Shown: in pieces, positions 17,605 to 27,381 of the stretch | Position numbering within the stretch: position 1 is the first letter of the stretch | How the letters are laid out: the number at the start of each line of letters is the position of its first letter | NCBI RefSeq assembly: GCF_025340265.1 | Contig: NZ_CP022707.1 | Span: 1,736,501 to 1,800,500 of the forward strand | Length of the DNA: 64,000 nucleotides | Origin: Novosphingobium sp. 9 | GTDB taxonomy: Bacteria > Pseudomonadota > Alphaproteobacteria > Sphingomonadales > Sphingomonadaceae | Direction: 5' to 3' | Translations under genes and position numbers: made by a program | The notes under the pieces: model-generated | What the model saw: the letters and a program-made list of their open reading frames with translations, nothing else | What the model was told of the DNA's origin: nothing | Databases searched by the model: none

Positions 17605-18996
17605 TCAGGCCGTCCCGACCAGCCCCGACAGCCAGCCACCGATCTCGCGCTTGGCGCGCTCGGTATAGGCTTCCTTGCGAGCCTTCTTCTTCACGTCGTG
17701 CAGCGGCGGGAACAGGCCGAAGTTGACGTTCATCGGCTGATAGGTCTCGGCATCGGCATCGCCGGTGATGTGCGAGAGCAGGGCGCCCAGCGCGGTTTCG
17801 CGCGGCGGCGCCTGCCACGTTTGCTCCGCCAGTTCGCTTGCCGTCATCAGCCCCGCCAGCAGGCCGACCGAGGCGCTTTCGACATAGCCTTCGCAGCCGG
17901 TGATCTGGCCTGCAAAGCGGATGTGCGGCGCGCTCTTGAGGCGAAGCTGGCGGTCGAGCAGTTCGGGCGAATTGAGGAAGGTGTTGCGGTGCAGGCCGCC
18001 CAGCCGTGCAAACTCGGCATTCTCAAGGCCGGGGATCGTGCGGAACAGCTTCACCTGCTCGGCATGCTTCAGCTTGGTCTGGAAGCCGACCATGTTCCAC
18101 AAGGTGCCCAGCGCATTGTCCTGCCGCAGCTGGATCACCGCATAGGGCCAGCGGCCGTTGGGATGCTCGGGCGTCGCCCAGTGCGGGTTGTCGAGGCCGA
18201 CCGGCTTCATCGGCCCGAAGCGCAGGGTCTCGACGCCGCGCTCGGCCATGACCTCGATCGGCATGCAGCCGTCGAAATAGGGCGTGTTGGCTTCCCACTC
18301 CTTGAACGAGGTCTTCTCGCCCGCGATCAGCGCGGCGTGAAAGGCCAGGTACTGCTCCTTGTCGAGCGGGCAGTTGATGTAGTCCTTTGCCTCGCCGGTC
18401 AGTTTCGAGGGCTTGTCCCAACGCGAGGCCATCCAGCACACGTCCATGTCGATCGAGTCGCGATAGACGATGGGGGCGATGGCATCGAAGAACGCCAGGC
18501 TGTCGGCCCCGGTCGCGCTGCCGATGCTGGAGGCAAGGCTGGCGGCGGTCAGCGGTCCGGTGGCGACGATGGTGATCCCGGCGTCGGGCAGCGTGTCGAC
18601 ACGCTCGCGCACCAGATCGACATTGGGCAGCGCGGTCAGGCGCGCCTCGACGGCGGCGGAGAACACCTCGCGATCAACGGCGAGCGCGGAGCCTGCGGGC
18701 ACTTGCGCTTCGGCGGCAGCGCTCATGATGATCGAATCGCAGCGGCGCATCTCATGGTGCAGCAGGCCGACCGCGTTCTTTTCGTCATCGTCCGAGCGGA
18801 ACGAGTTCGAGCACACCAGTTCGGCAAGTCCATCGCCCTGATGGGCGGGGCTGCGCTCGCCGCCCTTGTCGGCAGGGGCGCCGCGCATCTCGGACAGGCG
18901 CACGCGGAAACCGCGCTTGCCAAGCTGCCAGGCCGCTTCGCTTCCGGCGAGGCCGCCGCCGATGATGTGGACGTCGTAAGAGGTGTTCTGGGTCAT
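17605..18996 (-). CDS. trmFO: Folate-dependent tRNA (uracil-54) C5-methyltransferase
   Basis: Flavoenzyme that makes ribothymidine at position 54 of tRNA, taking the methyl carbon from methylenetetrahydrofolate and electrons from FADH2/NAD(P)H. The 463-residue protein opens with the FAD-binding [16 protein letters not shown], continues with [11 protein letters not shown] (conserved cysteine) and CPLDKEQY, and has the GidA-like C-terminal segment [20 protein letters not shown]. Length is standard. It is convergent with the EAL gene and upstream of it on the same strand lies DUF952-gyrA. Confidence 0.95.
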   Translation of the reverse strand: MTQNTSYDVHIIGGGLAGSEAAWQLGKRGFRVRLSEMRGAPADKGGERSPAHQGDGLAELVCSNSFRSDDDEKNAVGLLHHEMRRCDSIIMSAAAEAQVPAGSALAVDREVFSAAVEARLTALPNVDLVRERVDTLPDAGITIVATGPLTAASLASSIGSATGADSLAFFDAIAPIVYRDSIDMDVCWMASRWDKPSKLTGEAKDYINCPLDKEQYLAFHAALIAGEKTSFKEWEANTPYFDGCMPIEVMAERGVETLRFGPMKPVGLDNPHWATPEHPNGRWPYAVIQLRQDNALGTLWNMVGFQTKLKHAEQVKLFRTIPGLENAEFARLGGLHRNTFLNSPELLDRQLRLKSAPHIRFAGQITGCEGYVESASVGLLAGLMTASELAEQTWQAPPRETALGALLSHITGDADAETYQPMNVNFGLFPPLHDVKKKARKEAYTERAKREIGGWLSGLVGTA

Positions 18997-19064
18997 GGAG
19001 CGCGCGCCTACCCGTTTTGGCGCGCGCAGGGAAGGGCGGGACAGGGGTAGAGTGCCTTATGGTA

Positions 19065-19085
19065 GGGCTAGACCCCGTCTAGCCC
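19065..19085. terminator. Hairpin downstream of the gyrA-DUF952 unit
   Basis: GGGCTAGA-CCCCG-TCTAGCCC is a perfect 8-bp stem between the trmFO start and the DUF952 stop. It is followed by only weak T content, so termination is inferred mainly from position. Confidence 0.5.
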
Positions 19086-19128
19086 CCCTCTATCCCCCTT
19101 TTAGGGTCTGTTTCAGTCCGCCCCTGTC

Positions 19129-19476
19129 TCAGGCCGGCAGAACGACGTTTCCGGCCTCATCCAGCGTCGCTGGTCCATGTGCGAAGACCGCAGAAAACGG
19201 CAGGTTTCCATAGATATGCGGGAACAGGGCCCCGCCGCGCGAGACTTCCCATTTCACCGGATCGGGCACTTTGGCAAGATCGACGGCAGCGATCACCAGA
19301 TCGCTCTGCCCGGCGAAGTGCTTGTCCAGAGTGCCCTGAACCTGCGCTTCGGCGGAGAGGTGGATATAGCCGTCGGCCAGATCCACCGGAGCACCCGCGA
19401 AAGTCCCCGCCGCAGAGAGTTCGGCGAACTGCTCTGCGGTCAGGATCTTGTAGGCGACAGCGGGGTGCTCGCTCAC
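19129..19476 (-). CDS. DUF952 family protein
   Basis: A 115-residue single-domain DUF952 protein with the family stretches YKILTAEQFAEL, DLADGYIHLSA and WEVSRGGALFPHIYG. The biochemical function of DUF952 is unknown; the fold has been linked to ADP-ribosyltransferase-like or glutathione transferase-like proteins without firm activity. The start overlaps the gyrA stop by 4 bp (ATGA), so it is translated together with gyrA. Confidence 0.85.
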   Translation of the reverse strand: MSEHPAVAYKILTAEQFAELSAAGTFAGAPVDLADGYIHLSAEAQVQGTLDKHFAGQSDLVIAAVDLAKVPDPVKWEVSRGGALFPHIYGNLPFSAVFAHGPATLDEAGNVVLPA

Positions 19477-22220
19477 TCGCCGGCGCCTGCTTCAGGGGCT
19501 TCCGGCGAAATTTCAGGCGCGATTTCAGCACCTTCGATCTCTTCCGGCTCCTGCTCCTCGTCAAGGCGCACGGCGCTGACGACATGCTCGCCCTTCGAGA
19601 CGTTGAACAGGCGCACGCCCGCCGAACCGCGCCCGATCACCCGCAGAGAGTGCAGCGGCAGACGGATCAGCTTGGCCTGATCGGTGACGAGCATCAGCTG
19701 CTCGGCCTGGAACGCCGGGAAGCTGGCGACAACCGGGCCGTTACGCTCGATATTGTCGATATTGGTGATACCCTGACCACCGCGCCCGGTCCGTCGGTAT
19801 TCGTAGGCGGAAGACATCTTGCCGTAGCCATTGGCGCAGACGGTCAGGATGAACTGCTCGCGCTCGGCCAGTTCGGCCATGCGCTCTGCCGAAAGCGTTG
19901 GTTCGCCGTCCTTTTCACCCTTCCACGCGGCAAAGCGCAGGTAGGCATCGCGCTCGTCCTGATCCTTCACGCCGACGCGGTGGAGGATCGACAGCGAGAT
20001 GACCTCGTCGCCATCCTTCAGCGTCATGCCGCGAACCCCGGTCGAGGTGCGGCTGGCGAATTCGCGCACGTCGTCGCCGGCAAAGCGGATCGCACGACCC
20101 TGACGGGTGGCGAGCAGTACATCGTCGGTCGCTTCGAGCAGGGCAACGCCGATCAGGCGATCCTCCGACTCGTCCTCGAAGCGCATCGCGAACTTGCCGT
20201 TGGTCGGAATGTTCGCGAAGGAATCCATGGCGTTACGGCGTACATTGCCCTTGGCCGTGGCGAACACGACCGAGAGCTTGCCCCATTCTGCCTCGTCTTC
20301 CGGCAGGGCTAGGACGGTCTGGATCGTCTCGTCCTTGTCAAGCGCGGGCAGCAGGTTGACGATCGGGCGGCCACGCGTGGTCGGGCCGCCTTCTGGCAGC
20401 TTGTAGACCTTGAGGCGATAGACCTTCCCGGCAGTCGAGAAGAACAGCACCGGGTTGTGCGTGGAGGTGACGAACATCGTCGTCACGGCATCCTCGTCCT
20501 TGGTCGCCATGCCCGAGCGGCCCTTGCCGCCGCGTGCCTGCGCCCGGAAGGTCGAGAGCGGGGTGCGCTTGATGTACCCGTCCATGGTGACGGTGACGAC
20601 CATGTCCTCGCGCTCGATCAGATCTTCGTCGTCGATCCCGTCGAAAGCGGCGGTGAACTCGGAACGGCGCGGGTTGGCGTAGAGATCGCGAACGGCCTGC
20701 AACTCTTCGCGCATGACCGCGTAGAGCTTCACGCGGTCGGCCAGGATCGAGAGGTATTCCTCGATCGCGATCGCCAGTTCCTTGAGCTCGTCGCCGATCT
20801 CGTCACGGCCGAGCGCCGTCAGGCGGTGCAGGCGCAGGTCGAGAATCGCCTTCACCTGCACTTCGGACAGGCGATAGGAACCGCCCGATTCCTCGGCATT
20901 CGGCTCGATCGCCTCGACCAGACGGATGTAGGGCGCGATGTCGCCGATCGGCCATTCCTTGGCCAGCAGCTTGCCGCGTGCCTCTGCCGGGTTCGGCGAG
21001 CCGCGGATGATCCGCACCACTTCGTCGAGGTTCGAAACCGCGACAACGAGGCCAAGCAGGATATGGGCCCGGTCGCGCGCCTTGTTCAGTTCGAACTTGG
21101 TGCGGCGAGTGATGACCTGTTCGCGGAACTGGATGAAGGTCTGCAGGATGTCGCGCAGCGACAGCACTTCGGGACGACCGCCCCGGATTGCCAGCATGTT
21201 CGCGGCGAAGTTCGACTGCGCGGGCGTGTTGCGCCACAGCTGGTTGAGCACGACCTCGGGCGAGGCGTCGCGCTTGAGGTCGATGACCACGCGCACGCCT
21301 TCGCGGTTCGATTCGTCGCGGATATCCGAGATACCCTCGATCCGCTTGTCCTTGGCGGCCTCGGCGATCTTCTCGACGAGGTTGGACTTCCCGACCTGAT
21401 AGGGAATCGAGGTGAGCACGATCGAGCGGCGGTCGCCCCGGCCTTCCTCGATCTTGTGACGGCAGCGCATGATGATCGAGCCGCGACCGGTGATCGCGGC
21501 ATTGCGCGATCCACCCTGACCCAGGATCAGCGGTGCGGTCGGGAAATCGGGGCCGGGGATGATCTGGAGAAGCTCTTCCGAGGTGATCCCCGGATTTTCC
21601 ATCATCGCAAAGCAGCCGTCGATCACTTCGCCAAGGTTGTGCGGCGGAATGTTGGTCGCCATGCCGACCGCGATGCCGCCCGCGCCGTTGACCAGCAGGT
21701 TCGGAAAGCGCGCGGGCAGAACCGTCGGCTCGCGGCGCGAACCGTCGTAGTTGTCGGCGAAATCGACAGTATCCTTGTCGAGATCTTCGAGCAGCGAGTT
21801 GGCGACCCTGCCAAGACGCGCTTCGGTATAGCGCATCGAGGCTGGCGGATCGGGGTCCATCGACCCGAAGTTGCCCTGACCGTCGATCAGAGGCAGTCGC
21901 ATCGACCACGGCTGCGTCAGGCGCGCGAGGGCGTCATAGATCGCGGCGTCACCATGCGGGTGATAGTTGCCCATCACGTCGCCGACGATCTTGGCCGACT
22001 TGCGGAACGGACGTCCGGCGACGAAGCCGCCTTCCTGGCTCGCGAAAAGGATGCGGCGATGGACGGGCTTCAGGCCGTCGCGCACATCGGGAAGCGCGCG
22101 GCTGACGATCACGCTCATCGCGTAATCGAGGTAGCTCGTCTTCATCTCGTCGACGATGTCGACGCGGGGGTACTCGCCCTCGGGGCCGGTGCTTTCGAGA
22201 ATGTCGGTGTCGTCGCTCAC
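19473..22220 (-). CDS. gyrA: DNA gyrase subunit A
   Basis: Breakage-reunion subunit of DNA gyrase, which introduces negative supercoils with GyrB. The 915-residue protein has the winged-helix/tower core starting at [20 protein letters not shown], the active-site tyrosine in [13 protein letters not shown], and a C-terminal six-blade beta-pinwheel containing the GyrA-box-like [10 protein letters not shown]. An acidic tail ([16 protein letters not shown]) follows. In the quinolone-resistance region the sequence is [12 protein letters not shown], so the position equivalent to E. coli Ser83 is alanine and Asp87 is kept. The gene starts at the ATG at 22220. Confidence 0.97.
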   Translation of the reverse strand: MSDDTDILESTGPEGEYPRVDIVDEMKTSYLDYAMSVIVSRALPDVRDGLKPVHRRILFASQEGGFVAGRPFRKSAKIVGDVMGNYHPHGDAAIYDALARLTQPWSMRLPLIDGQGNFGSMDPDPPASMRYTEARLGRVANSLLEDLDKDTVDFADNYDGSRREPTVLPARFPNLLVNGAGGIAVGMATNIPPHNLGEVIDGCFAMMENPGITSEELLQIIPGPDFPTAPLILGQGGSRNAAITGRGSIIMRCRHKIEEGRGDRRSIVLTSIPYQVGKSNLVEKIAEAAKDKRIEGISDIRDESNREGVRVVIDLKRDASPEVVLNQLWRNTPAQSNFAANMLAIRGGRPEVLSLRDILQTFIQFREQVITRRTKFELNKARDRAHILLGLVVAVSNLDEVVRIIRGSPNPAEARGKLLAKEWPIGDIAPYIRLVEAIEPNAEESGGSYRLSEVQVKAILDLRLHRLTALGRDEIGDELKELAIAIEEYLSILADRVKLYAVMREELQAVRDLYANPRRSEFTAAFDGIDDEDLIEREDMVVTVTMDGYIKRTPLSTFRAQARGGKGRSGMATKDEDAVTTMFVTSTHNPVLFFSTAGKVYRLKVYKLPEGGPTTRGRPIVNLLPALDKDETIQTVLALPEDEAEWGKLSVVFATAKGNVRRNAMDSFANIPTNGKFAMRFEDESEDRLIGVALLEATDDVLLATRQGRAIRFAGDDVREFASRTSTGVRGMTLKDGDEVISLSILHRVGVKDQDERDAYLRFAAWKGEKDGEPTLSAERMAELAEREQFILTVCANGYGKMSSAYEYRRTGRGGQGITNIDNIERNGPVVASFPAFQAEQLMLVTDQAKLIRLPLHSLRVIGRGSAGVRLFNVSKGEHVVSAVRLDEEQEPEEIEGAEIAPEISPEAPEAGAGE

Positions 22221-22553
22221 GCGGGCTCGTCGTTTCGTTGCTAAGCAGGGAAGGGCGGATGTTCTGCACTAGGACAGCTTGCGTGCGAATGCCACCGTAA
22301 CCGCATGCGAGGCGGCTTTGGCGGTCAGCTTTTCCACACCTTGCGCGCCATTTTCGACGAATCGCCAATGCTGAGCGTCGAGTGGGTGGGGCACTCTGCG
22401 ACAAACTGCATTCAATCGGCGTTAAGTCGCATGAAACTATTCCGGCAAGCTGGTTGCCAAGGCCGTATTTCGAAGCCATCACCAGCGGCAAACCCCCGTC
22501 GAGCATGCCCAAGGGGCGCGCTCGGTCCATTCTGAAAGAGGAGTTGGCCTGTA
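22221..22553. other. Divergent intergenic region gyrA / TPR gene
   Basis: 333 bp between divergent starts, so it must hold promoters for both. AAAGAGGAGT at about 22538 is the ribosome-binding site of the TPR gene. I see no repeat, RNA or convincing operator; open frames here are short and lack coding character. Confidence 0.6.
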
Positions 22554-23903
22554 ATGGCTCGCAAGTTCCTGCTGTCCCGCCTTGCTCTCGCGGTCGCCCT
22601 GTCGGGCGGCATGACCGCTGCCATGCTGCCCTCGGCAGCGATGGCGGCCAAGAAGAAGGACGAACCTGCCAAGTCGGCTTTCTCGCCCGAATATGCAAAG
22701 GCCGCCCAGGAGATCGACAAGACGATTACCGATGGCAAGACCAATGCCACGGTTCAGGCTGACGTAGCGGCGGTGAAGGCCGCAACTGACGATGCGGCCA
22801 AGACGGCGGCACGGGCCAAGGTTGATGCCGATATGGGCGGTATCACTGCCAAGCTGCAAGCTGCCGGCGCCGTGGCCAGCACGCCGACCGACAAACTCAA
22901 GCAGGGCGATATGGAGCGCATGCTGGGCGTTTATCTGGACGATCCCAAGGTCCAGAATCAGGGCCTCGTCCATATGCTGGACAGCGGTGCGCTCGACGCA
23001 GCCAACGTCCCGCAGGTCCAGTATCTTACCGGCGTTACCGCCTATCAGTCGGCCGATTATGCGAATGCGGCCAAGTACCTGAAGATGGCGAGCGATTCGG
23101 GTTACAAGGACGACCAGAATCTGATCCCTGCGCTGCTTGCCGACAGCTACAAGCGTTCGGGTAATGCTGGCGCTGCACTCGGCATGGCGACACAGTCGAT
23201 TGATCAGGCCATCGCTGCTGGCCAGAAGCCTGACCAGAATGCGGTGCGGACGGCGCTGCAATCCGCCTACGATGCCAAGCAGCTGGACCAGTCGGTGAAG
23301 TATGCCGGGATGCTCGCGCAGTATTACCCCAGCCCGGACACCTGGAACGTATCGCTGGCGGTCGTGCGTCAATTGGCCCGCCTGCCCAACGATCAGAACG
23401 TTGACCTGATGCGCCTGATGTTCGCGACCGGCGCTCTCAAGAACGGCAATGACTACCTCGAATATCTCGCCGACGTCGATCCGCGTGCCTATCCGGGTGA
23501 AGCGATCAAGATCATCGATGCGGGCGTTGCGGCGGGCAAGCTGACCGCTTCCACGGTGGCACAGGACAAGAGCGTCGCGGCTGCTGCTGTCGGTGCCGAC
23601 AAGGCTTCGCTGCCATCGCAGGAGCGCGACGCGATGAAGCCGGGTGCCAAGCTGGCGACCGTCGTGGCCGCTGGCGACGCTTTCCTGAGCTACGATCAGC
23701 CGGCGCAGGCCGAGGCTGCATATACCAAGGCTCTGGGCATGCCCGGTGTCGACGCTGCCAAGGTCGCGCTCCGCCTCGGCATGGCGCAGGTCCAGCAGGG
23801 CAAGTATGCCGACGCCAAGACCAGCTTCGAGAAGGTGACGGGGCCGCGGGCCTCGGTTGCCAAGATGTGGGAAGCTTATGCTGCGAGCAAGGCGGGCGCC
23901 TGA
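22554..23903 (+). CDS. Periplasmic TPR-repeat protein
   Basis: A 449-residue exported protein: signal peptide to about residue 31 (RLALAVALSGGMTAAMLPSA), a lysine/alanine-rich helical segment (about 33-110), then helical repeats of TPR/Sel1 character (YLTGVTAYQSADYANAAKYL, AYTKALGMPGVDAAKVALRL, and GMAQVQQGKYADAKTSFEKV). TPR proteins serve as assembly platforms; the partner is unknown. Monocistronic, with its own strong terminator and a clear ribosome-binding site. Homologues seem common in sphingomonads, but I cannot name a function. Confidence 0.82.
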   Translation: MARKFLLSRLALAVALSGGMTAAMLPSAAMAAKKKDEPAKSAFSPEYAKAAQEIDKTITDGKTNATVQADVAAVKAATDDAAKTAARAKVDADMGGITAKLQAAGAVASTPTDKLKQGDMERMLGVYLDDPKVQNQGLVHMLDSGALDAANVPQVQYLTGVTAYQSADYANAAKYLKMASDSGYKDDQNLIPALLADSYKRSGNAGAALGMATQSIDQAIAAGQKPDQNAVRTALQSAYDAKQLDQSVKYAGMLAQYYPSPDTWNVSLAVVRQLARLPNDQNVDLMRLMFATGALKNGNDYLEYLADVDPRAYPGEAIKIIDAGVAAGKLTASTVAQDKSVAAAAVGADKASLPSQERDAMKPGAKLATVVAAGDAFLSYDQPAQAEAAYTKALGMPGVDAAKVALRLGMAQVQQGKYADAKTSFEKVTGPRASVAKMWEAYAASKAGA

Positions 23904-23933
23904 TCGCAAGGCAGGTCTATCTCGCTGAATTGT

Positions 23934-23967
23934 AAAGGGCGCCGGTCATGAGACCGGCGCCCTTTTT
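23934..23967 (+). terminator. Rho-independent terminator after TPR gene
   Basis: GGGCGCCGGTC and GACCGGCGCCC form a perfect 11-bp stem with an ATGA loop, followed by TTTTT on the + strand and preceded by AAA, so it may also serve the convergent carbonic anhydrase gene. Confidence 0.92.
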
Positions 23968-24027
23968 CATGCTCGTGGCGGCCTTGCTTGCTCGTGTCCG
24001 CGCCAATCAGTGGCAAGCGGATAGCAA

Positions 24028-24696
24028 TCAGGCGACGGCGTGGAATTCGCGGGTTTCATTGTCCATCAGGTGCAGGACGCCATCGGAGATCGCGAAGAAG
24101 GCGCCGCGAATGCGCAGCTCGCCGCTGGCAGTCTTGCGCTGGACACAGGGGAAGGTCATCAGGTTGTCTAGGCTGACGCGCACGGCAGCCTGCTCCATCT
24201 CGCGCTCGGCAGGGCGACCGGTGGTGCCGTGCTTGGCCGCGACCGGTTCGCGCGCTTCGTCCAGCATGGCGATCCAGTTGGCGACGAAGCCGCCTTCACC
24301 CGGCTGGGTGCCGTGCAGTTCCTGCGTCAGTGCAGCCTTGCAGCCGCCGCACATGCCATGGCCCATGACGACCACTTCCTTGACCTTGAGCACCTGCACC
24401 GCGAATTCGAGTGCGGCCGACACACCGTGCAGTCCGGGCGTGGTCTCGAACGGCGGGACCAGCGCGGCAACGTTTCGCACGACGAAGATTTCGCCCGGAT
24501 CGACGTCAAAGATCTGCGACGGATCGACTCGGCTGTCGGAGCAGGCGATAATCATCACCTCGGGCTGCTGCCCCTCGCTCAACTGCGCCCAGCGTTCGCG
24601 GTTCTGCGACCAGCCGGTGCTGCGGAAGCGGCGATAGCCGGCGATCAGCGTGTCGAGCACGCGGTTCTCTTCGGGGTTTGCGTTCTCAGCGGTCAT
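24028..24696 (-). CDS. Beta-class carbonic anhydrase
   Basis: Zinc enzyme interconverting CO2 and bicarbonate. The 222-residue protein has all three protein zinc ligands of the beta class, C52 (in ACSDSRVDP), H113 and C116 (in GHGMCGGC), and the D54/R56 dyad that controls whether the fourth ligand is aspartate or water. Residues 60-100 (QIFDVDPGEIFVVRNVAALV) match the family core. It stands alone, divergent from lipA and convergent with the TPR gene. Supplies bicarbonate for carboxylases or pH balance; no transporter is fused or adjacent. Confidence 0.94.
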   Translation of the reverse strand: MTAENANPEENRVLDTLIAGYRRFRSTGWSQNRERWAQLSEGQQPEVMIIACSDSRVDPSQIFDVDPGEIFVVRNVAALVPPFETTPGLHGVSAALEFAVQVLKVKEVVVMGHGMCGGCKAALTQELHGTQPGEGGFVANWIAMLDEAREPVAAKHGTTGRPAEREMEQAAVRVSLDNLMTFPCVQRKTASGELRIRGAFFAISDGVLHLMDNETREFHAVA

Positions 24697-24780
24697 GGTA
24701 GGGCTCCTTCACAATCTGCTCTCGCCTTAGTCCGGATATTCCTACTGGCAAGGGCGCGTGCATGAGACTATCTGGAGCCC

Positions 24781-25752
24781 ATGAACGACCTCTCCAGCAC
24801 GCCGCCTTCCGAAAATTCGCCGCAGCGCCAGCGCAAGCCGGACTGGATTCGCGTCAAGGCGCCGACCAGCAAGGGCTATGGCGAAACGCGCAAGCTGATG
24901 CGCGACCTCAGCCTGAATACGGTGTGCGAGGAGGCAGCCTGCCCGAATATCGGTGAGTGCTGGACCAAGAAGCACGCGACCGTGATGATTCTGGGTGACA
25001 CCTGCACTCGCGCCTGCGCGTTCTGCAATGTGAAGACCGGTATGCCGGGGCGAGTCGATCCTGCCGAGCCTGAACACGTTGCAGAACTGGCGCTCAAGAC
25101 CGGCCTGGAGCATATCGTCATTACCTCGGTCGATCGCGATGACTTGCCGGACGGTGGCGCGCACCAGTTCGTGAAGGTCATTCAGGCGCTGCGAGCCGCA
25201 ACGCCGCAGACCACGATTGAAATTCTGACGCCGGATTTCCGCGGCAAGATGCGCCCCGCCATCGAGGCGATCGTGGCCGCCCGCCCTGACGTCTACAACC
25301 ATAACCTCGAAACGGTTCCGCGCCTCTATCCGACGATCCGCCCCGGTGCGCGCTACTACGCATCGCTGCGGTTGCTGGAAGAGGTGAAGGCACACGATCC
25401 CTCGATCTTCACCAAGTCCGGCGTGATGCTTGGCCTCGGCGAAGAGCGTCTGGAAGTTCATCAGGTAATGGACGACATGCGCAGCGCCGACATCGACTTC
25501 CTGACCATGGGGCAATACCTGCGCCCGACCCCCAAGCATGCCGAGGTGAAGGAGTTCGTCACGCCCAAGGCATTCGATGCCTATGGCGCCATCGCCCGCG
25601 CCAAGGGCTTCCTGCAGGTCGCCTCTTCGCCGTTGACCCGTTCAAGCTATCACGCGGGCAAGGATTTCGCCGAGATGCGTGCTGCGCGTGAAGCGAAGCT
25701 GGCAAAGGCAGCAGCGGTCAAGTCGGGTGCGAAGGCGGCTGAGACGCGCTGA
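24781..25752 (+). CDS. lipA: Lipoyl synthase
   Basis: Radical SAM enzyme that inserts two sulphurs into octanoyl-protein to make the lipoyl cofactor. The 323-residue protein has the radical SAM cluster motif at C75, C79, C82 (CTRACAFC) and the sacrificial auxiliary cluster at C49, C54, C60 ([12 protein letters not shown]), plus [13 protein letters not shown] and the C-terminal serine region [10 protein letters not shown]. It would serve the lipoyl domains of the pyruvate dehydrogenase encoded upstream. The stop overlaps the next gene start by one base (TGATG), so the two are coupled. Confidence 0.97.
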   Translation: MNDLSSTPPSENSPQRQRKPDWIRVKAPTSKGYGETRKLMRDLSLNTVCEEAACPNIGECWTKKHATVMILGDTCTRACAFCNVKTGMPGRVDPAEPEHVAELALKTGLEHIVITSVDRDDLPDGGAHQFVKVIQALRAATPQTTIEILTPDFRGKMRPAIEAIVAARPDVYNHNLETVPRLYPTIRPGARYYASLRLLEEVKAHDPSIFTKSGVMLGLGEERLEVHQVMDDMRSADIDFLTMGQYLRPTPKHAEVKEFVTPKAFDAYGAIARAKGFLQVASSPLTRSSYHAGKDFAEMRAAREAKLAKAAAVKSGAKAAETR

Positions 25753-26198
25753 TGCCCGGTATCCATGAGACGTATCGACTGCCTTATAGTGCCGAGCAGA
25801 TGTTCGACCTCGTCGCGGACGTGGGGCGCTATCAGGAATTTCTCCCCTGGGTCGTCGCAACCCGCGTAAAATCGGACAGCGAGACCGAAATGGTCGCCGA
25901 TATGCTGGTGGGCTTCAAGGCGCTGCGGGAGAAGTTCACGTCCAGAGTCGAGAAGGTCCGGGCGCAGGAACTCAAGGTTCATTACGTCGACGGCCCTATG
26001 CGTGATCTGGAAAATGTCTGGCGTTTTCACGCCGTTGACGAGAACGCGTGCGACGTTGAGTTCGATGTGCGCTTCACGTTCCGCAATGCCTTGTTCGAAA
26101 AGCTGGCGGGTCAGTATTTCGACAAGGCTTTCCGCAAGATGGTAGCGGCCTTCGAAGAGCGCGCGGTCGAACTCTACGGTGCGCCGCAGAACGGCTGA
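25752..26198 (+). CDS. Coq10/RatA-type START-domain protein
   Basis: A 148-residue polyketide-cyclase/START-fold protein of the Coq10 family. The diagnostic opening YSAEQMFDLVADVGRYQEFLPW is present, followed by the ligand-pocket strands and a long C-terminal helix (YFDKAFRKMVAAFEERA). In alphaproteobacteria and mitochondria such proteins bind ubiquinone and support respiratory electron transfer; a RatA-like ribosome-associated role is proposed in enterobacteria. Pairing with lipA by an overlapping TGATG is a frequent alphaproteobacterial arrangement. Confidence 0.88.
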   Translation: MPGIHETYRLPYSAEQMFDLVADVGRYQEFLPWVVATRVKSDSETEMVADMLVGFKALREKFTSRVEKVRAQELKVHYVDGPMRDLENVWRFHAVDENACDVEFDVRFTFRNALFEKLAGQYFDKAFRKMVAAFEERAVELYGAPQNG

Positions 26199-26209
26199 CC
26201 TTTATCGCG

Positions 26210-26229
26210 GGGGCGCTGTAAAGCGCCCC
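26210..26229. terminator. Hairpin between convergent coq10-like and pncC-like genes
   Basis: GGGGCGCT-GTAA-AGCGCCCC is a perfect 8-bp stem between two convergent stops. T runs are weak, so it may act as a bidirectional but modest terminator. Confidence 0.6.
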
Positions 26230-26242
26230 TTCGCCGTACTCC

Positions 26243-26767
26243 TCAGTCGACAGTGATGCCGTCGTTTTCCGGCAGCAGGAGTTTCAGCGCGACTATCGCG
26301 GCCTGAAGGCGGATTTCGCTGCGATTCTTGCCGTTCATCAGCCGCTGTTCGGCGTTGATTTCCTCTTCCACCCGGTGCGCGCGAGAAAAGACCACGGTGC
26401 CGACGGGCTTGGCGTCCGAGCCGCCGTCGGGGCCGGCAATGCCGCTGATTGCGACAGCGACATCGGCGTCGCTGCGCTCGATTGCGCCTTGCGCCATCGC
26501 CCAGGCCACTGCGGGCGATACAGCGCCGACGGCATCGAGCAGATCCGGTGAAACGCCCAAAAGATCGGTCTTCGCTTCATTGGAGTAGGTCACGAACCCG
26601 CGATCGAGAACGGCGGACGATCCGGCGATCTCGGTAAGTGCCGCGCAGACAAGGCCGCCTGTGCAGCTTTCGGCGAGTGCGACGCGGCGTCCGGCCGCCT
26701 TGTTCTCGTCGATCACGCGCTGGGCGAGTTCAATCAGTTCGGAGGGAAGGAGAGTTGCCTGGGCCAT
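26243..26767 (-). CDS. pncC: CinA C-terminal domain protein (nicotinamide-nucleotide amidase)
   Basis: A 174-residue stand-alone CinA C-terminal domain, which deamidates nicotinamide mononucleotide to nicotinate mononucleotide in pyridine-nucleotide salvage. Visible signatures are RVALAESCTGGLV, the YSNEAKTDLLGV segment and ISGIAGPDGGSDAKPVGTV. It lacks the N-terminal molybdopterin-binding-like domain of full-length CinA, as in E. coli PncC. Transcribed alone, convergent with the coq10-like gene. The symbol is given by domain; activity is inferred. Confidence 0.87.
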   Translation of the reverse strand: MAQATLLPSELIELAQRVIDENKAAGRRVALAESCTGGLVCAALTEIAGSSAVLDRGFVTYSNEAKTDLLGVSPDLLDAVGAVSPAVAWAMAQGAIERSDADVAVAISGIAGPDGGSDAKPVGTVVFSRAHRVEEEINAEQRLMNGKNRSEIRLQAAIVALKLLLPENDGITVD

Positions 26768-26797
26768 GGGGATACCTGATGGTTGTCCTTGGAAGGT

Positions 26798-26817
26798 CTA
26801 AAGGGGCCTTTAGCCCC
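26798..26817. terminator. Nested palindrome between two minus-strand genes
   Basis: CTAAAGG-GG-CCTTTAG is a perfect inverted repeat overlapping the hairpin GGGGC-CTTTA-GCCCC. It lies just after the stop of the secreted protein (26872) on the minus strand and before pncC, so it may stop transcription of the ispDF unit. Confidence 0.45.
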
Positions 26818-26871
26818 GGCAGAGAGTCAGTCCGCCGAAGGAGGCGGAAGTGGTCTGGCGATTTCGGGCGG

Positions 26872-27381
26872 TCATGTCGATAAATACGGCAAGCAGTCGG
26901 GCGGTGCTTTCGGGGGTAGCGGTGCCATCAAGCCTATCACGGTGTCGATGCGGCTGCACTGGTCAAGCGGAATGGCCTGCGCAACGAAGCCCTGAACGGT
27001 CACGCCCACAAGCTGTTGCTGTGTCGCTTCAGGTAAAGCCGCGAACAGGCCGGTGCCTTGATCGAGATGCCCGGATTTTGCGAATTTCAGAAAAGCTGCG
27101 CGTGCGGCGGGCCATACGGCAGCGCGCTGGCGGCTGTACCTTTGCGCCAGCGCGTTGCCGCCAGTCGGCAGAAAAGCGCCGGGCGGCAGTGCCTGCTGGC
27201 AACGTGCCGCAGTCCCGCTGATGACGTCGGGCAGGGCATATGTCATCAGCGAGGATGCTTCACTGCGTGTCAGGCAGGCGCTATCCGCCGCCTGTGCAGC
27301 ATTGTTGGATGCCAGCGCACCTAGAGCAAGCGCGGCTGCAGCCCATTTCGAGGTGGCGAGGCTCATTGCAGTTGGCCTCAT
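26872..27381 (-). CDS. Secreted protein of unknown function coupled to ispDF
   Basis: A 169-residue protein with a signal peptide (MRPTAMSLATSKWAAAALAL, then GALASNNAAQA). The mature part contains cysteines in SACLTRSEA, ARCQQALPP, DQCSRIDTV and PDCLPYL, four in all, suggesting two disulphides in the periplasm, and is mainly helical. I do not recognise a named family. The start at 27381 is set by a 4-bp ATGA overlap with the ispDF stop, so it is coupled to isoprenoid synthesis genes only by translation. Confidence 0.75.
   Translation of the reverse strand: MRPTAMSLATSKWAAAALALGALASNNAAQAADSACLTRSEASSLMTYALPDVISGTAARCQQALPPGAFLPTGGNALAQRYSRQRAAVWPAARAAFLKFAKSGHLDQGTGLFAALPEATQQQLVGVTVQGFVAQAIPLDQCSRIDTVIGLMAPLPPKAPPDCLPYLST

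Noticed and set aside
19479..20312. Plus-strand open frames opposite the gyrA 3' end
   Set aside because: Entirely antisense to the well-supported GyrA pinwheel domain.
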